DNA from: Ursus arctos
Lineage: Eukaryota > Chordata > Mammalia > Carnivora > Ursidae
Assembly: GCF_023065955.2 (NCBI RefSeq)
Contig: NW_026622997.1
Span: 18,332,001 to 18,396,000 of the forward strand
Length of the DNA stretch: 64,000 bases
Direction of reading: 5' to 3'
A program made the translations under genes and the position numbers. Under the pieces are notes generated by a model that did not search any database, was not told where the DNA came from, and was given only the letters and a program-made list of their open reading frames with translations. Positions 43,652-54,884 of this stretch are shown piece after piece (position 1 is the first letter of the stretch; the number at the start of each line of letters is the position of its first letter).

Positions 43652-44095
43652 TTAAATTAACTTTTTATTAAAGTGTAACATGCACACAGAATATTATACA
43701 AATTCTAAGCATGGAACTCGGTGCATTTCGCAAACCGAACACACCACCCTGCAGAACAAGAAACCGAACATCTCCAGCCCCCTCCCGTGCCCACCTACTC
43801 TTACCCCTCAAAGCTAACCACTGTAACTCGGAATGGGTTCATCAAGCTTCGATCTCTGCAGAAGTGGCCTTATACAATAGGTACCTTTTTGCATCTGGCT
43901 GCTTTCCGTCAGTGGTTGTGAGATTCATCCCCATCCTTATGTGTGGTTGTCGTATGTTGTAACATGTAACTGTCTTGGGCATTGTGTAGAGCTGTGAATT
44001 TCTCATCCTCCTAGCTGCAAAACATCCCATTGTTGGAAACGCGCCACAGTTAATTTTTCCATCTTATAGTTCATGGGCTTTATGACTATTTTAAG
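43652..44095 (-). mobile_element. Old L1 LINE 3' fragment, reverse
   Basis: 'taaattaactttttattaaa', 'gtgtaacatgcacacagaat', 'agtggccttatacaataggt' and 'ctgcaaaacatcccattgtt' match reverse-oriented L1 3' sequence of an old subfamily. Confidence 0.65.
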
Positions 44096-44131
44096 TTTGA
44101 GGTTAAAGTTCAAGGTTAAGGTGGAAGGTTG

Positions 44132-44280
44132 AGAATACTGAGACTCAAGAGGTTAAAATAAAAGAAAAAAAAAAAAAAACTTGTCCGCATTCACAAAGCT
44201 AGGAAATGGTAGATCTGGGATTCGAACTCGAGTTGGCCTGACTCCAAAGCCCGTGCTGTGAGGCACCAAGCTGTGTTGCC
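44132..44280 (+). mobile_element. MIR SINE, forward, with internal A-run
   Basis: 'gagaatactgagactcaaga', 'aggaaatggtagatctggga', 'ttcgaactcgagttggcctg' and 'actccaaagcccgtgctgtg' are clear MIR 3' words. An A-rich run (44156-44179) has grown at the usual 'ggttaaataacttgtcc' position. Confidence 0.8.
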
Positions 44281-45489
44281 TTTCAGAAAAGCTACGTTTG
44301 CAGGGACCTCTCCCCGAGGGGTGGAAAGGTCTTTTGTATAAATAATTTGGGAAGCCCCCGGGAAGAGGCTGTTTCAGTGATGTGCCATGAATCCAAATCT
44401 CTCTATCGAGCTCATCGCCTTCTTTGGATGCGTCTGCATGCCTTTGGGTCCTGTCTAACACGTTCTCCCATTTGCGTTACTCTGATGGACTGATAGCCCC
44501 ACCAGGATCTCAAGCATTGGAGCTGCCTGAGTAGCAGAGACTGGAAGCATACCACTGCACCTGAGACCAAGAGGGGCTGAGTGTAAGACAATGTGCTTAG
44601 AGCAGCAGCCACGTGAAGACTTCAGTAGATATGGAAGCAAAAGGTGTGGGGCACATCAAGGTCGGCATGTGCACACGGTTTGTGTGTACTCATTAACTCA
44701 TGTGTTGGCTCTCCCTCCTCCCTCTCTGATGTTTCTCCTACAAATGGTTTATTATGCTATTGCCAGGTCATCCCCGTGGTAAGCGTTAAGGGCACATTCA
44801 GCGAACTGGTCCACTATTAGGATAATTGTATCCTAAACAGCATGCATATTTTTTTTTACATGTTTTCAAGAGGAAAGGAAAAAGAAAAAAAGAAAAATAA
44901 CACTCTCAAAGAATCATGGCACAATAAAGGGGACACGAAAACTTGCTTGCTCTCTTCCTAATTGTTTGTCCTCTTTGAATGAAGAGCAATCCAATAAAAA
45001 GGCTTATTTAGTCCTGTAAAGAGGGAGCATCTATTTTAGGCAAATTTTGGGAGGCCCAAGCTTTGGATCCTTCTCAGTCCTCATCATCATAAGTGTCTGT
45101 GGCTAGAGACGCACAGAGACCAGCCACCAAAGAATTTACGAGAACCTTCAGCACAGCTTTCTTTCGCTACCTTCCAGCCTAGCTCACTGGTGATTTTCTG
45201 CAGACAGACACAGAATTGGTCATGACCTGCGTCTGCTGGGTTATCTGGCCAGATCACAGCTCAAGAGCTGCAAATGCACAATTATTATGGGCCAGTGAAC
45301 ACTGCTTGTTAAGATGAAAGAATCTCTGGATCAGCTGAGCGATAGACCAGTTGTTTCATTTCTGTAAACACCGTTGGAGTTTCCAGGTGTTACACCAGAA
45401 GAAACCCACCCTGCTTTGCAATGTCTCAAGAATCCCTGACTTCTCCACCCTCCCCTGAAGGAAAGAAGAGCCTGCTGGTACTGGCCAAC
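44281..45489. other. Single-copy non-coding DNA
   Basis: No repeat or gene recognised over 1.2 kb apart from A-rich text near 44875-44900. Confidence 0.45.
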
Positions 45490-45814
45490 TATACTCATTT
45501 GCTACGGCTGCTGCCACAAAATATTACAGACTGGGTGGCTTGACCAAGGGAAATCATTGTCTCATGGTTATGAGGACTGTGATATCTGAAACCCAGGTGT
45601 TGGCCAGGTTGCTTCATTCTGCGGGCTGCGAGGAAAGCTTCTGTTCTATGCCCTTCTCCCTGGCTTGCTGATGGCCATCTTCATGTTCACATTGTATTCT
45701 GCCTCTGTGCATGTCTCTGTGCCAAATTTCCCCTTCTTACGTGAACACAGTCATATTGGATTAGGGCCCACCTTATTGACCTCACTTGATGACCCCTGTG
45801 AAGGCCCTATCTCC

Positions 45815-45846
<32 letters not shown>

Positions 45847-45918
45847 CACATTCTGAGGTACTGGGGATAGGGACCTCAAAACAGGAATTATAGGGGAGAC
45901 AGCTCAAGCTGTAATACT
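45490..45918 (-). mobile_element. MLT1-type solo LTR, reverse
   Basis: 'atattacagactgggtggct', 'tccctggcttgctgatggcc', 'tgtgccaaatttccccttct', 'atattggattagggcccacc' and 'ccacattctgaggtactggg' follow the reverse consensus. An A(29) run replaces the 'ccaaataaggtca' position. Confidence 0.9.
45815..45843. repeat. A(29) homopolymer inside an MLT1 LTR
   Basis: 29 consecutive A between 'ccctatctcc' and 'ggccacattctg'. It is not a retroposon tail. Confidence 0.95.
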
Positions 45919-46169
45919 GACTCCAGAGAAATTCCTTCTATCCCCAGGCACAATTAATTCCACTCTCCCCTGGATCTAGGGTCTACATTCTGTATGCCCT
46001 GACCTCAACCACATATGCTTATTGAAGAAGTGAGAGGGAACTTGACATGGCCCCAGCTCCAATTTCTTTGTGCTCTTCTGGTAACTTACCACCATGAGGA
46101 ATGACATTTGGGTCGTCAGGGTCTCCTGAGGTCAAAGGAGTCAGGGACAGCCACATAGCTTCTGGTTTG
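45919..46169. other. Single-copy non-coding DNA
   Basis: Nothing recognised. Confidence 0.45.
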
Positions 46170-46370
46170 ATCTTCCTCATCCCCTTCCACATGCCTGATG
46201 GTCTCACCAACAGGACCTATCCCTTCATGTCATGCAGGCTCGTTCTTCCCTCCCTTCACCGATGCTACACCAGCTCTTTCCTCCTCTGTCTTTGCCCCTT
46301 CGGCAATCTTTTAAGATCTCGCTCAATTCCTGTCTTCTGCGACAGGCGCTTCTCACTCATCATCTGAGCA
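46170..46370 (+). mobile_element. L2 LINE fragment, forward
   Basis: 'cggcaatcttttaagatctc' and 'gctcaattcctgtcttctgc' parallel the L2 words 'catcctttaagactcagctc' and 'aagcgtcacctcctct'. Confidence 0.45.
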
Positions 46371-47469
46371 GACAGCATCTTGTTCCAGTTTGTGTTACGT
46401 GATTTGATGAAGGAAAATGGCGGGACATTTTCTCTTTCCATCTGCAATTTCTCAGCAGCTCCCGGGGGCTGTCACTGACATCCCAGTTCCATGTCTCAGT
46501 TTCCCATGGATTTCTCTTCTAGGTATCCTGCCTTTGAAGCCGCTGCCAGACAAGCAGAGACTGAACAGCTTGATCACATGGATCTTTGACTGCCCCTGTT
46601 TTCTGATGGGCACAAGAACTCGGGAGACTTTACCCGTGGTTAAATGAGAGGAGAGAGGAAATCAGTACTTGATATTGACTTGCTGGAATGAAAAAAGGAA
46701 TCTTTTAAAAATCTTGTTTTGTCTCTAGTCCTTGTTTTCGTGAAGTCTTTCTCTTCCAACGGACTTTAATTTTAAGAAACTACTTCAACTCCTCAGAAGG
46801 TCATAAAAAATTCCCCGTGTTCAATTTGTAAGCAGAATCAAATTGCTGGAAGTCATTCACATGGAGGGAAAGGAAGAAGAGTGCTGTTGGGAATGACTTG
46901 TGAGGTGTTTTAAAAATACAACATTTGACCTCATTTCTTTAAAAAATGTAAAGCTTGGGGATTTCTTCTGTGACTTTTGAAACTGAATGGATGGGTGGGT
47001 AGATGTGTATCGATTAGGGGACTTCAAAACCTTTTGCAACACCTGGCTTAGTCTTCCCAGGGAATGAGTACCTTTCTGGTAGAAACACAGGTGCTTAGAG
47101 AAACACATACACTCTTTCAAGATGGGAATCCACTCCTGACAGCACTATTTGCTAATGGATCTGATTACTATCCCCAATTAACTGATGAAAACTGTAAGAA
47201 GGAGAGAAAAAGTATACTCAAGTGCCCAGCCCCATACCTGAGACATAACTCTCATTACATGCGACATTAGGCAAATCTTAATCTATATTGAAAAGTGTAA
47301 GGGCAGCAATGGCTATAACAGATGTATTTCCTAACTCAAATTCAAGTCACTAGATAGCCTGATTTTTCATACCAAAAAAATAAACGTGTCTTGCTCCAGT
47401 TACTAGAGATGATGCAAAAAACTATGTGTTCAGCGTATCGTGATACATACTTTCGTCGTTCCTCTGTGC
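46371..47469. other. Single-copy non-coding DNA
   Basis: No repeat or gene recognised. Confidence 0.45.
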
Positions 47470-47860
47470 AGTGAAAATTTACTGAGTGTTTATTATGTGC
47501 AGGCAATGGAAATAACTTGCAGTCTGACAGGGGATATAGAAAAGTTCAAGCAATCGCAGTGTAACATATAGGAACACATAGGCAAGTCACCTGATCCAGG
47601 CTTGGAGGGCAGAAAATTTTTTAAAAAAAGAAAAAAGTGTTATCAAAGCTGAGTACTATCTGAGATGAGGCCCGATGTTAGCCAGAGGGATTGCAATAAC
47701 CTAGAAGTGAGTGGGCTGAGCAGAACATTGGCAGACAAGATGGAGAAAAGCAGGCAAATTAGAAAAATGTTAGGAGGAAGGGTCTACAGGACTTGGTGAT
47801 GGCTTATGTCTTGTGTCTTACAGGTCTTGGGACTGAACAGGGAAGAGGAGCAGACGCAAA
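47470..47860 (-). mobile_element. L2-like LINE, reverse
   Basis: 'gagtgtttattatgtgcagg', 'gggattgcaataacctagaa' and 'ctacaggacttggtgatggc' occur in the order of the long reverse L2-type repeat. Internal deletions are likely. Confidence 0.5.
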
Positions 47861-48224
47861 GGTGATTTATTTTGCAAAGTGAATAGTAATACAGTAACAC
47901 TCCTTCTTGGTAAATCGCTATTTTCACACATAGCAGCCTTGTTCACAACGGTGCTCTGTGCACGGCAGCTTTGATTTAACTGAATCTTTTCATGCCAATG
48001 AATTTCTTCCGCCGTCTCATTCAGAGAGCCTCGCTGCTAAGACAGATACCTGAATTTAGAGTGAACTTCCTCCATCTTCGGTCCTTTATAAGCAGGAATC
48101 AGAGGCTCTTTTAAGCTTCACACAATAAGATGATGACGGGGCACACGGAAGGTGAGCAAACACTAATTTGGTTTGTGTGGATAAGTCATCGATGTAGCGA
48201 CTTCTGTGTGTTAGATATCGGAGA

Positions 48225-48800
48225 TTTTCCCAGTGACTAATGCCCCTGCTCTTGAGCTTACGACGTAGTAGAAAAGACAAACCGGGTGCGATAAGCGGTA
48301 TCACAGAGGCATGAGCAAACATCTGTGAGCACCAAATGGAGAGCCCGCGCATTGAGCCTGCGCTCTGGGAATAGCAAGGAGGGAGGTCGCCGGCAGGAGG
48401 GGCGGCGAAACCGGATAGAGGAATTGGCTGGAGTTACTCAGCTAGAGGGGTCCTGAAGTGAGTTCTGGGGGGGGGGAGGACCACATCATGAACAAAAAGT
48501 CAAAATGTGAACGTAAAGGGAAGATTGGAGGGCTGCAAATAGACCACGTGTGAAGCCAGAGTGGGCAGGGTCATGGAGGAGAGCGATGAGAAGGAACCTG
48601 AAGGAAGGACAGGATGAAGGGCTGTGGGTGCCAGAGAGAGGACCTGGAACCGTTATGCATGCCATGGGGGCCATCAGCGATGGTCAAGCAACGGAGCGTC
48701 GTGACCATATCTGCTTCTCAGCAGCACCCTGTTTGTGGTAGATTGGAGGAGAGAGAGCGAAGGGTCAGGAAGGTCCTCTAGAAGACTCTGAAATAACTCA
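48225..48800 (-). mobile_element. L2-like LINE, reverse, second copy
   Basis: 'ctgctcttgagcttacgacg', 'ggaaccgttatgcatgccat', 'cgtgaccatatctgcttctc' and 'tttgtggtagattggaggag' fit the same long repeat as 47470-47860 but an overlapping part of it, so this is probably a separate copy. Confidence 0.45.
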
Positions 48801-48949
48801 TCTAAGATTTGAGGAGGCTCTGAGCCACACCTTTGCTGGTGGCAATAAACAAAGGAACAAAGTCAACTGACATTTCTTCAATAGGACCTGGAAAAGTTGG
48901 TGACCAACAGGTTAGCAGCCATGAAAGACAGAAGAGCATCTAGGGTTTC

Positions 48950-49286
48950 TGTCTTAGTCCATTCGGGCCACTGTAACAGAATGCCATAGACTAGGTGGCT
49001 TATAAACACCAGGAATTCATTTCTCACAGGTCTATAGGCTGGGAGGGTCAAGGTCAAGGCGCCAGATGAGGTGTCTGGTAGGAGCCGGCCTCCTGGTTCA
49101 TAGATTTCTGTCTTGTCACTACAACCTCACATGGTAGAAGTGGAAACGAGGCTCGCCAGCGTCTCTGTTACGAGGCTCCCCCCTCATGACCCAATCACCT
49201 CCCAAAGACCCCACCTCCCAACACCATCACACTGGGTTAGGTCTCAACACATAAATTTGGGGGACACAATCATTCAGTCTCTAGCA
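48950..49286 (-). mobile_element. MST/MLT1-type solo LTR, reverse
   Basis: 'tgtcttagtccattcgggcc', 'actgtaacagaatgccatag', 'caatcacctcccaaagaccc', 'cacctcccaacaccatcaca' and terminal 'attcagtctctagca' give a TG...CA unit of the MaLR class. The flanking 5-mers (gtttc/atgtc) are only partly alike. Confidence 0.85.
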
Positions 49287-50199
49287 ATGTCTAACTCAGG
49301 CATCTTGTCATTAGGAGAGAGAGAGAATTCAGGAATAGGGGGGAAAGATGTGTGCGGTCTGGAGGATTCTATATACAGGAAAGCAGGGCTTATTGTCTGT
49401 TCTGACTCTTCCTCTGTTCTTGCCCTTCTCCACGCAGGGTGCTGCTACCAGGAGCACGGGGACACTTCTATTGGTGATTCAGCCTCAGGGAGAACAGCTG
49501 GGGGGGGGGCTGGGTGGGAAGGATCCCGCACACAGGTGCACAAAGTAACCAGAGGTAAGGCATGAAGGCGAAGAATGAAAGTTTTCCAAGATTTGAAGAG
49601 GAAGAGTTTCGGAATAATTTGGGAGGAGGTGAGGACAGAGAATCAATTTGGGGAAGAACCAGTCACTGTGAACTTCGTTTGAACTCCCTTTTTGATGGTC
49701 CTTGAAAATGCAAATGTAGGATTTGAGTTATCTTTACATCCCTTTGGAGGCCAGACAGTTTCCCAACATTCAACTTTCCCTTCCAGACTGGACCACATAA
49801 GTCTCTCTGGCTTCTCTGGGTAACGCTGGGTCAGAGTTGCTCTTAGAATGAGCAATGGGCATGTTTTCCAGCAGTTGGAGGTGCGTGGTATGCCTGACAG
49901 TCACCTGCACATAGGAGATAGGGGGTGTGTTTAGAGGAAGAAGGCGAGAGTAGGAGGACAGAAGGTAGAACGCTGGGTTGCACCAGCATAAAGAGAATAC
50001 GGGGGAAAAGAAGCGAACAAAGGAAATGTCAATAGAGAGTGACCAAGTGGAGTGAGTACCGGGTCACTGAGGTCAAGACAGAAGGCACTTGGGGAAACAC
50101 CAGAACATCACTACAGAGATCGCTGGAGTTTGCACCTTGGAGGTCAGTGCCAGTCTCTTCCTAACCATTACTACAGAGCCGTGGGGACCAACGTTGTTG
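49287..50199. other. Mostly single-copy DNA, purine-rich
   Basis: 49880-50130 is GA-rich and may be more of the L2-like repeat, but I cannot align it convincingly. No gene. Confidence 0.4.
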
Positions 50200-50715
50200 G
50201 CATACCAACAAGATAATGAGAAGCGTAAATAGAGAACAACAGAAAACAACAAGAGATAAATGGTTTTTCAAAAATTTTCATGATTTGGTATTAAAAAAAC
50301 CAGAATGATGTACAAAAGTCATGATGTACGAGGGCTATTTAAAATAAAAACATAGGGTGCATGTAATAAAATTTGCAACAACTAAAAGGACCAATACAAG
50401 GTTATGGTTAACGAAGAAGTGTATTGTAGTATATTTCATGAGTGAATGTTCACAGCTGAAGTGGATAAAGCAAGATACAAAAGATGTGTACAGTCTGATC
50501 TCAATTTTGGTGTATATACATATATATATACATATATAATGCTGGCATAAAAATACTAAGATGATATACAGTGATTTGCTAGCAGTGCTATGTTTGGTTG
50601 ATAAACTTAAAGGTGAATTTTATTTTCTTCTTATTCGGTATTTTAAAAATTTTCTGAGTTCCTTTGGAGGCCAGAGGATGTATTGCTTTTTTACTATGGA
50701 AAAAAAATCCAGAAA
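50200..50715 (+). mobile_element. Old L1 LINE 3' end, forward
   Basis: 'agatgtgtacagtctgatct', 'caattttggtgtatatacat', 'gtgaattttattttcttctt' and 'gtattgcttttttactatgg' follow a known L1 3' terminus. A TA-rich microsatellite lies at 50512-50539. A short foreign word interrupts the end at 50659-50677. Confidence 0.7.
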
Positions 50716-51606
50716 GTTCTGTCAGTGTTGTTTTAGGGATCGTGTTTGGTGGGGTGGAGAGAGAGGGCTGGGTTAGCAGCTTGATGGACAGGCAGGACAG
50801 AGGGAATAGATCCTGGGGATAAGGACCACTGGAGCAGGACCCGGCAGCCCAGGGGCGAAGGAGTTCACCTTGGAAAGGAGAGGGCACACCCTTCCCTCCG
50901 GAAAAGAGGAGTCATCTGAAGAGCAGATGACTATACCTTTGGAGCTGTGGTTGGGAAATGCAGACAGTTTGTGTCCATTTTTATTATAAAGTGAGAAGAC
51001 CAATCACCCATAGAGCCAGGGATTGGGGCGGGCGCAGAATGAGGGTCCAGAGGAGAGTGGCAAAGATGTGAGGCAAATGCTCGAGAAATTCTAATGAGTA
51101 GCTGGGTTTGGAGACCTCCGAGCCCCCAGATCATCATTTTCTGTGGAGCCCATGAAAATGTGGGGTAGATGCCGGCAGGTTTGCCTGTCTCCCACGTGCT
51201 TCCCTGTCCACTGGCTCTCCTTACTGGTCCGCGCACAGATGAGCGAAGGGCAGGGAGACCATCCTGGTGTGGCCTGTGTCACACAGGCCCGTGGAGTGTT
51301 CCCAGGGTCTCAGCCTGGTCTCAGACCCTGGCCTTAGGAGGCACACACAGCGCCTCTCTCCAGCTGATCATCACTTACCCACCGTCTTTACTCTTTACTT
51401 AACCCCAGGGAAAACCTTACCCAGATTTGGGGGTAATGATGGATATAGGGAGCCAGCCTCGTCTCCTGACATTTCTCCCTAAGTGTGTAGTCCTTTGAAA
51501 CAGTGTAAGACAGCAAAACGTGCCCAAACCATTTGCTCTCCATCTGACCACATCCTTCCCCAGAGGCAATGAGGATGGGGGCGGGGTGGCTGGCAAAAGG
51601 AGGACG
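50716..51606. other. Single-copy non-coding DNA
   Basis: No repeat or gene recognised. Confidence 0.45.
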
Positions 51607-51654
51607 AGGGGCTGGAAGAGGGAGGGGCTGGAAGAGGGAGGGGCTGGAAGAGGG
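51607..51654. repeat. 16-bp minisatellite, three perfect units
   Basis: The unit aggggctggaagaggg occurs at 51607-51622, 51623-51638 and 51639-51654 without a mismatch. Confidence 0.97.
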
Positions 51655-51914
51655 AAGCGGGAGCGAGCAGGTTCACTTTTCAAGACCATCGTCCTGTGGC
51701 AGACACAGCCACACTGGCCGCGCCAGCGTGCACGCTGCAGTACGTGTGCATTAGCAATTCACCAGGACGTCTTTATTCTTTGCAGCCTCTGTCCCCAGCT
51801 CTCTGCCTTCTGAACGTACAGGACACGCCATCTCCTCCAACCCAAACTTTGAGCAGCTCAGCAGGTTGAGGCAAAGGAAATGCGGGTCCCGCAAAGAAGT
51901 GATATATACTAGAA
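51655..51914. other. Single-copy non-coding DNA
   Basis: Nothing recognised. Confidence 0.45.
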
Positions 51915-52015
51915 GGGACTGCATTAAGCTCTTCATTAACTGGAGGGCCAATAAATTTATGAAAATCATGAATCAGTTAATCCATTACTCAGAACGATTA
52001 ATAGCTAATTAACAC
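51915..52015. promoter_or_regulatory. Candidate homeodomain-type conserved element
   Basis: Within 100 bases there are cattaac, caataaatttatgaaaatca, cagttaatccattactca and gattaatagctaattaac, so TAAT cores are unusually dense and partly palindromic. There is no repeat signature. Function is inferred from motif density only. Confidence 0.35.
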
Positions 52016-52194
52016 GAGGACGAGGGCTGACCCGTCTATTCATCTCCACTCAGTCCCGAGCACCCACTTGCAGACTCCAGGGCGGAAAATGGAACTCAGT
52101 TTGGCTCTTCACTGTGTGGTCCAGGCAGACCCCGAGAGGGTAAAGCCGGCAGGATGGATTAAATGCAGCTTTCTCTTAATGTTGGGACTTCCTC

Positions 52195-52707
52195 TGAGGG
52201 CCTTTGCATTTGTTTAGCTTTTTATTATGGAAATAGTCACGCATGAAAAATGAGTAAGAGCACCATGAACTTGAGGTACCCGTCATCTACCTTCAACAAT
52301 TATCAACACATGGCCAATCTTATTTCATCTGTGTGCCCCCTTCCTGGGTTATTTTAAAGCAAATCCCAGACATCGTATTATTTCCTCTATAATGACTCGT
52401 TCATATCTCTAAAAGAGGAGGACTTTTAAACACATATCCACGATGCCATTATCACACCTAAAAAAAACCGAATAATTCCTTAATGCCATTGCATTTCCTT
52501 ATGAATCTTATAAATTTTTAACAGTTTGTTTAAATCGGGATCCAGATAAGGTCCAGACAGTGCAACTGGTTGATATATACTCTTTGAATCTATACGTTCT
52601 CCCTCTGTTGTTGTTTATTTCTTGCAATTTTTTTTGTTGAATTAACCATGTTATTTGTCCTTAGCATTTGACAGTCTGGATGGTACTGATTGCAACCCTG
52701 TAATGCT

Positions 52708-52738
<31 letters not shown>

Positions 52739-52913
52739 ATATTTCTGAGAAAGGTAGGCACAGAAGCTTAGTTCAGATGAGTTTGTTTTTGTTTTTGTCT
52801 TGTGTTGGCAAGGACATCAAAGGTGGTAGAGTGTACTTCAGTCAGGAGACATATCACTTCTGGTTGTCCCTCCTTTTGTGAGATTATCAACCATCAGGCA
52901 TTATTGCCTGAGG
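52195..52913 (-). mobile_element. Old L1 (L1M/HAL1-like), reverse, part 1
   Basis: 'ttcaacaattatcaacacat', 'aaagcaaatcccagacatcg', 'ttaaatcgggatccagataa' and 'ttgtgagattatcaaccatc' follow a long T-rich reverse L1 sequence well known from mammalian genomes. A TG microsatellite lies within. Interrupted at 52914. Confidence 0.8.
52710..52738. repeat. (TG)n microsatellite within L1
   Basis: Fourteen TG units inside the L1. Confidence 0.95.
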
Positions 52914-53122
52914 CTGGGGTTCTCAACCAGGGTGACTTTGCCCTCCCAAGGAACATTTGGCAACGTTTGCTGACATTTTTAGTTGTCATTGCTGGGGAAG
53001 GGGATGCTACCAGAATCCGGTGGGTACACACCCAGAGATGTTGCTACCATCCACAACACAGCCCCTCAGCACAAAGAATTATCTAGCTCAAAATGTCAAT
53101 AACGCCAATCCGGGAAACCCTG
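52914..53122 (+). mobile_element. hAT-Charlie-type MITE inside L1
   Basis: Starts ctggggttctcaaccagggt, then 'ggaacatttggcaacgtttg', 'gctgacatttttagttgtca' and 'aaagaattatctagctcaaa', and ends 'gggaaaccctg'. Near-inverted ends (ggttctcaacc and gggaaaccc) and its position in the middle of an L1 mark it as a DNA transposon. The 8-bp duplication is degraded. Confidence 0.8.
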
Positions 53123-53494
53123 ACCCAGATCCACGTACTACTAATCTGGGGTTGTAGAATGTGATAATCTCATTCCATCGATCGTGTGTTATGTGTTAGC
53201 TTGACCACTTGTATAAAGAAAAACTTCCTCATCCACTTTTTGGTTTCCTGTATATAGCAGATGTAAGTAAATGCTTGATTCTTTCATTTACCAGTTTCCA
53301 GAATGAGGAGGGAGTTTGCTAGACTCCTCTAGAGGTGACCAATAAGATCTCTTCTTACAAGAATCACTTACGAACTTGAGGGTCTAGAAAGTATTGGATG
53401 TGTTCCAACAACACAGTGATTTTCTTTATTGGTACCTAAATTGTCTCATCTTTAGATAGCAGGAGTTTATCCAGGTGGGTTCCTGAGTCTTTCT
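53123..53494 (-). mobile_element. Old L1, reverse, part 2
   Basis: Resumes with 'gtgataatctcattccatcg' and 'aaagaaaaacttcctcatcc', running to 'ctaaattgtctcatctttag' before the SINE. Confidence 0.75.
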
Positions 53495-53504
53495 TCCTTC
53501 CTTC

Positions 53505-53543
<39 letters not shown>

Positions 53544-53734
53544 TTTCTAAGATTTTATTTATTTATTTGACAGAGAGAGACAGCTAGCGAGAGAGGGAAC
53601 ACAGCAGGGGAGTGGGAGAGGAAGAAGCAGGCTCCCAGCAGAGGAGCCTGACGTGGGGCTCGATCCCAGGACTCCGGGATCACGCCCTGAGCCAAAGGCA
53701 GACGCTTAACAACTGAGCCACCCAGGCACCCCAA
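53495..53734 (-). mobile_element. Can-SINE, SINEC1-type, reverse, with expanded CTTT tail
   Basis: A 10-bp duplication gagtctttct is at 53485-53494 and 53735-53744. The A-rich tail has become a (CTTT)n microsatellite (about 53495-53545). Body: taagattttatttatttatt, gagagagacagctagcgaga, ggggctcgatcccaggactc, gagccacccaggcacccc. Confidence 0.97.
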
Positions 53735-53990
53735 GAGTCTTTCTGACACATCCTGGTAGTCTTTTAAAAGTTTGCTTGCATTTCTGGAAGACAAGACACT
53801 CTCGGGTCATCGATGTTTACCTGGACTGGAACCAGACTCTTCTCCAAGGTACTTTGTTCTTTTTGATGGTACTTATTGGTCACCCTCTGGGTCCTAGGAG
53901 GACTCAGGCATTTTAAGACATAGAGAGGCTTTGAAACACTATATTTCTCTCTAGGGATGGAATTTTCTGAGCTGTATTTTATACATAGAA
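53735..53990 (-). mobile_element. Old L1, reverse, part 3
   Basis: 'ctttctgacacatcctggta' and 'gtcttttaaaagtttgcttg', then 'gaagacaagacactctcggg', continue the L1. The right boundary is approximate. Confidence 0.65.
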
Positions 53991-54884
53991 AAACTTAGAC
54001 CCAAGAGAGTGTTCTTACCCAAACTCAAAGCACATAGAAATTGTTGAGAGCCTGAAATATACACCCACTCCGATTTCCAGATTCTTTCAGTCAGTAGGCC
54101 TGGGAATGGAAAAGACCATCTCAAAAGCCCAATAATGAGGATAAAATGACAAAAGAGGCTGGATCTTGGGGACCAAGAAGGCCTGGAAATGCCAGAGTTG
54201 GTCTGGAGGCTTGGGCCTCTGGCCTCTGCAAGGCTGGGAGTTCCCCAGGTGGAGGCTCCCGGAGGGCCTGGAGTGGGTCACCAGGAGTGTCAATTCTACC
54301 AAAGGTTTGGAGAGATGTGAAGACCTCCTTCCATGTTACATATCAGATGCAACATTTTATTTTATTTTTTTAAAGAAGAATCGATTATGGAATAGCACGC
54401 ACGATTTCCCGTTTTGATTTAGAATACGACTTGGAAGAAGGGCAGCTCCGCTCCCTCTGCCCTTAGCCCAGAGCGCCGGTGCACGGGCAGCAGGGTATGG
54501 GGAGAGCCTGAGAAGCACTGTGAGCTGATTCTGAGCCCGCTCTGCTCCAGCAAAGGCATCTCTTGCTTCATTATAAAGCCAGGTACTAAAACTCTAGGGA
54601 AATGTCTGAAAACAGGTCATTTGTTTAAAGTCACCAATTCTTTTATGTAGAGAATCACTCTCCCCCTAATTTCGCCTTTCTTAAATAGTTGAATATTGGA
54701 GCCACCTGTCTTGGGTTTAAGCTGAGACATGTCGGATTGAGAACAGCCTTAAATCCTTTCCGAAACAAGGTAGGATATGATTATATATATATATCCCCAT
54801 ATATACCATACCTGCCATTTGCCAAAAAGGGGGGGGGGGTAACTGAATTTTTTTTTTTCTTTTTTAGCCCTGCAGCCACCTCTG
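53991..54884. other. Single-copy DNA with simple runs
   Basis: Contains a TA-rich tract (about 54781-54796), a G-run near 54830 and a T-rich run near 54849-54867. No gene. Confidence 0.45.
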
